A DNA stretch of 55,937 nucleotides from the NCBI GenBank assembly GCA_015852425.1, contig JAAAIG010000115.1, positions 1 through 55,937 of the forward strand. The letters run 5' to 3'. Below the pieces are notes generated by a model, which was given only the letters and a program-made list of their open reading frames with translations, ran no database searches and was not told where the DNA came from. Made by a program: the position numbers and the translations under genes. Shown here piece by piece: positions 55,501-55,937 of this stretch; within the stretch, counting starts at the first letter, position 1; each line of letters opens with the position of its first letter. Origin of the DNA: Gryganskiella cystojenkinii. Lineage: Eukaryota > Mortierellomycota > Mortierellomycetes > Mortierellales > Mortierellaceae.

Positions 55501-55899
55501 TTCTATATCATTCGTCGTCAACGGAAATTCCAGGATATTTCACCCTTGGATTGGGAGCAGTTTCAGTATGCGGGCAAGTTGTTGGTCGGGGGCTGGTTCC
55601 TGCACTATTTCCCGTTCTGTATCATGGGACGTGTCACGTACTTGCACCATTACTTCCCGGCCCTGTACTTTTCCTTGTTGTTATGCGCGTTCTTGATTGA
55701 TCATTTGACGAAGCGTGCCTCTGCAAGGACCAGGGCCATTGTCTGGGGAATCGCTTTTACGTCCGTGACGGCTACTTTCTTCTGGTTCTGGGATATCACG
55801 TATGGTATTCATGGATCTGCCAACCAGACAATGAAGAACCGTCAGTGGCGAGCAGCCTGGAACATCATTGATGATCACAAGCCTAACACGTTCATGTAA
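52535..55899 (+). CDS. PMT2: Dolichyl-phosphate-mannose protein O-mannosyltransferase, PMT2 type
   Basis: Seven exons: 52535-52798, 53142-53258, 53390-53404, 53618-53997, 54113-54221, 54327-55131 and 55229-55899. Phases close, giving 786 residues, within the family range. It transfers mannose from dolichyl-phosphate mannose to Ser/Thr of proteins entering the ER, which matters for cell-wall glycoproteins. A cytosolic His/Gln-rich N-terminus (88 residues) precedes the multi-TM core. The essential lumenal acidic pair DE is at 126-127 (VVWDEAHFGKFGSYY), followed by FYFDVHPPLGK. Three MIR repeats fill the lumenal loop (from about 325, GLLHSHIQTYP and LHSHRTKAP). The C-terminal TM bundle has DFWHLNVAMMTSNNALIPDP and GRVTYLHHYFPA. 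The last two motifs and the AHFGKFGSYY string favour the Pmt2 subfamily over Pmt1 or Pmt4; Pmt2 normally pairs with a Pmt1-type partner. The third exon is only 15 nt. Start: ATG 52535 (MYSSGDIKRR); another frame-open stretch exists upstream without ATG support. Confidence 0.93.
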
Positions 55900-55937
55900 A
55901 CTCGTCGATAAACTGGCAACAAGCAACAAACAAGCCG

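Overview
The window reads as nuclear DNA of an early-diverging filamentous fungus, most likely Mortierellomycota (Mortierella or a close relative); this is inference. The supporting signs are: genes with short GT...AG introns (about 50-250 nt) and moderate GC; a typical fungal housekeeping set (protein O-mannosyltransferase, ER glucosidase I, AFG2-type AAA ATPase, Puf4-like PUF protein, Scd6/LSM14, Par14-type parvulin); and large NACHT-pentapeptide-WD40 receptors with almost identical WD40 units. There is no operon structure, CRISPR array or rRNA gene, and I found no tRNA I would defend.

The left part (1-26 kb) is a dynamic accessory region. It holds an intact small secreted protein with the ten-cysteine layout of KP4-like killer toxins (2821-3198), and a secreted precursor made of nearly perfect 25-residue tandem repeats (5322-5723) whose array runs on past a stop codon. 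Next come relics of a Tc1/IS630-like transposase and a Ty3-type integrase (6.9-8.1 kb). A 2,057-residue NLR-like gene follows on the minus strand (15202-8901, three exons, one 100-N gap in the WD40 array). A decayed Mutator-like (MULE) transposase (16-17.8 kb) separates it from a head-to-head NLR pseudogene on the plus strand (about 18.95-22.3 kb). That pseudogene is cut by a 460-bp non-autonomous transposon with about 114-bp terminal inverted repeats and an exact 9-bp target duplication; removing the element and one duplication copy restores the reading frame across the insertion. Beyond lie a long apparently perfect inverted repeat (two 312-bp arms) and a decayed gene of unknown function.

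The right part (26.8-55.9 kb) is a conserved housekeeping region: AFG2 (+), an orphan two-TM protein (+) between two inverted copies of a 168-bp hairpin-rich repeat, glucosidase I (-), a C2H2 zinc-finger factor (+), an orphan type II membrane protein (-), a PUF protein with a CCCH finger (-), parvulin (-), Scd6/LSM14 (+) and a PMT2-type mannosyltransferase (+). Splice phases close for every multi-exon model given here. Glucosidase I and PMT2 both act in the ER secretory/cell-wall glycosylation pathway. The PUF protein and Scd6 both act on cytoplasmic mRNA. A second 100-N gap (34421-34520) inside glucosidase I is flanked by the same 55 bp on both sides and looks like a scaffolding artefact.

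The best candidates for new biology are the tandem-repeat secreted peptide precursor, the divergent NLR locus with its transposon-split partner, the acidic-insert WD40 blades, and the perfect inverted repeat. All family names come from motif recognition by eye; no database search was run.
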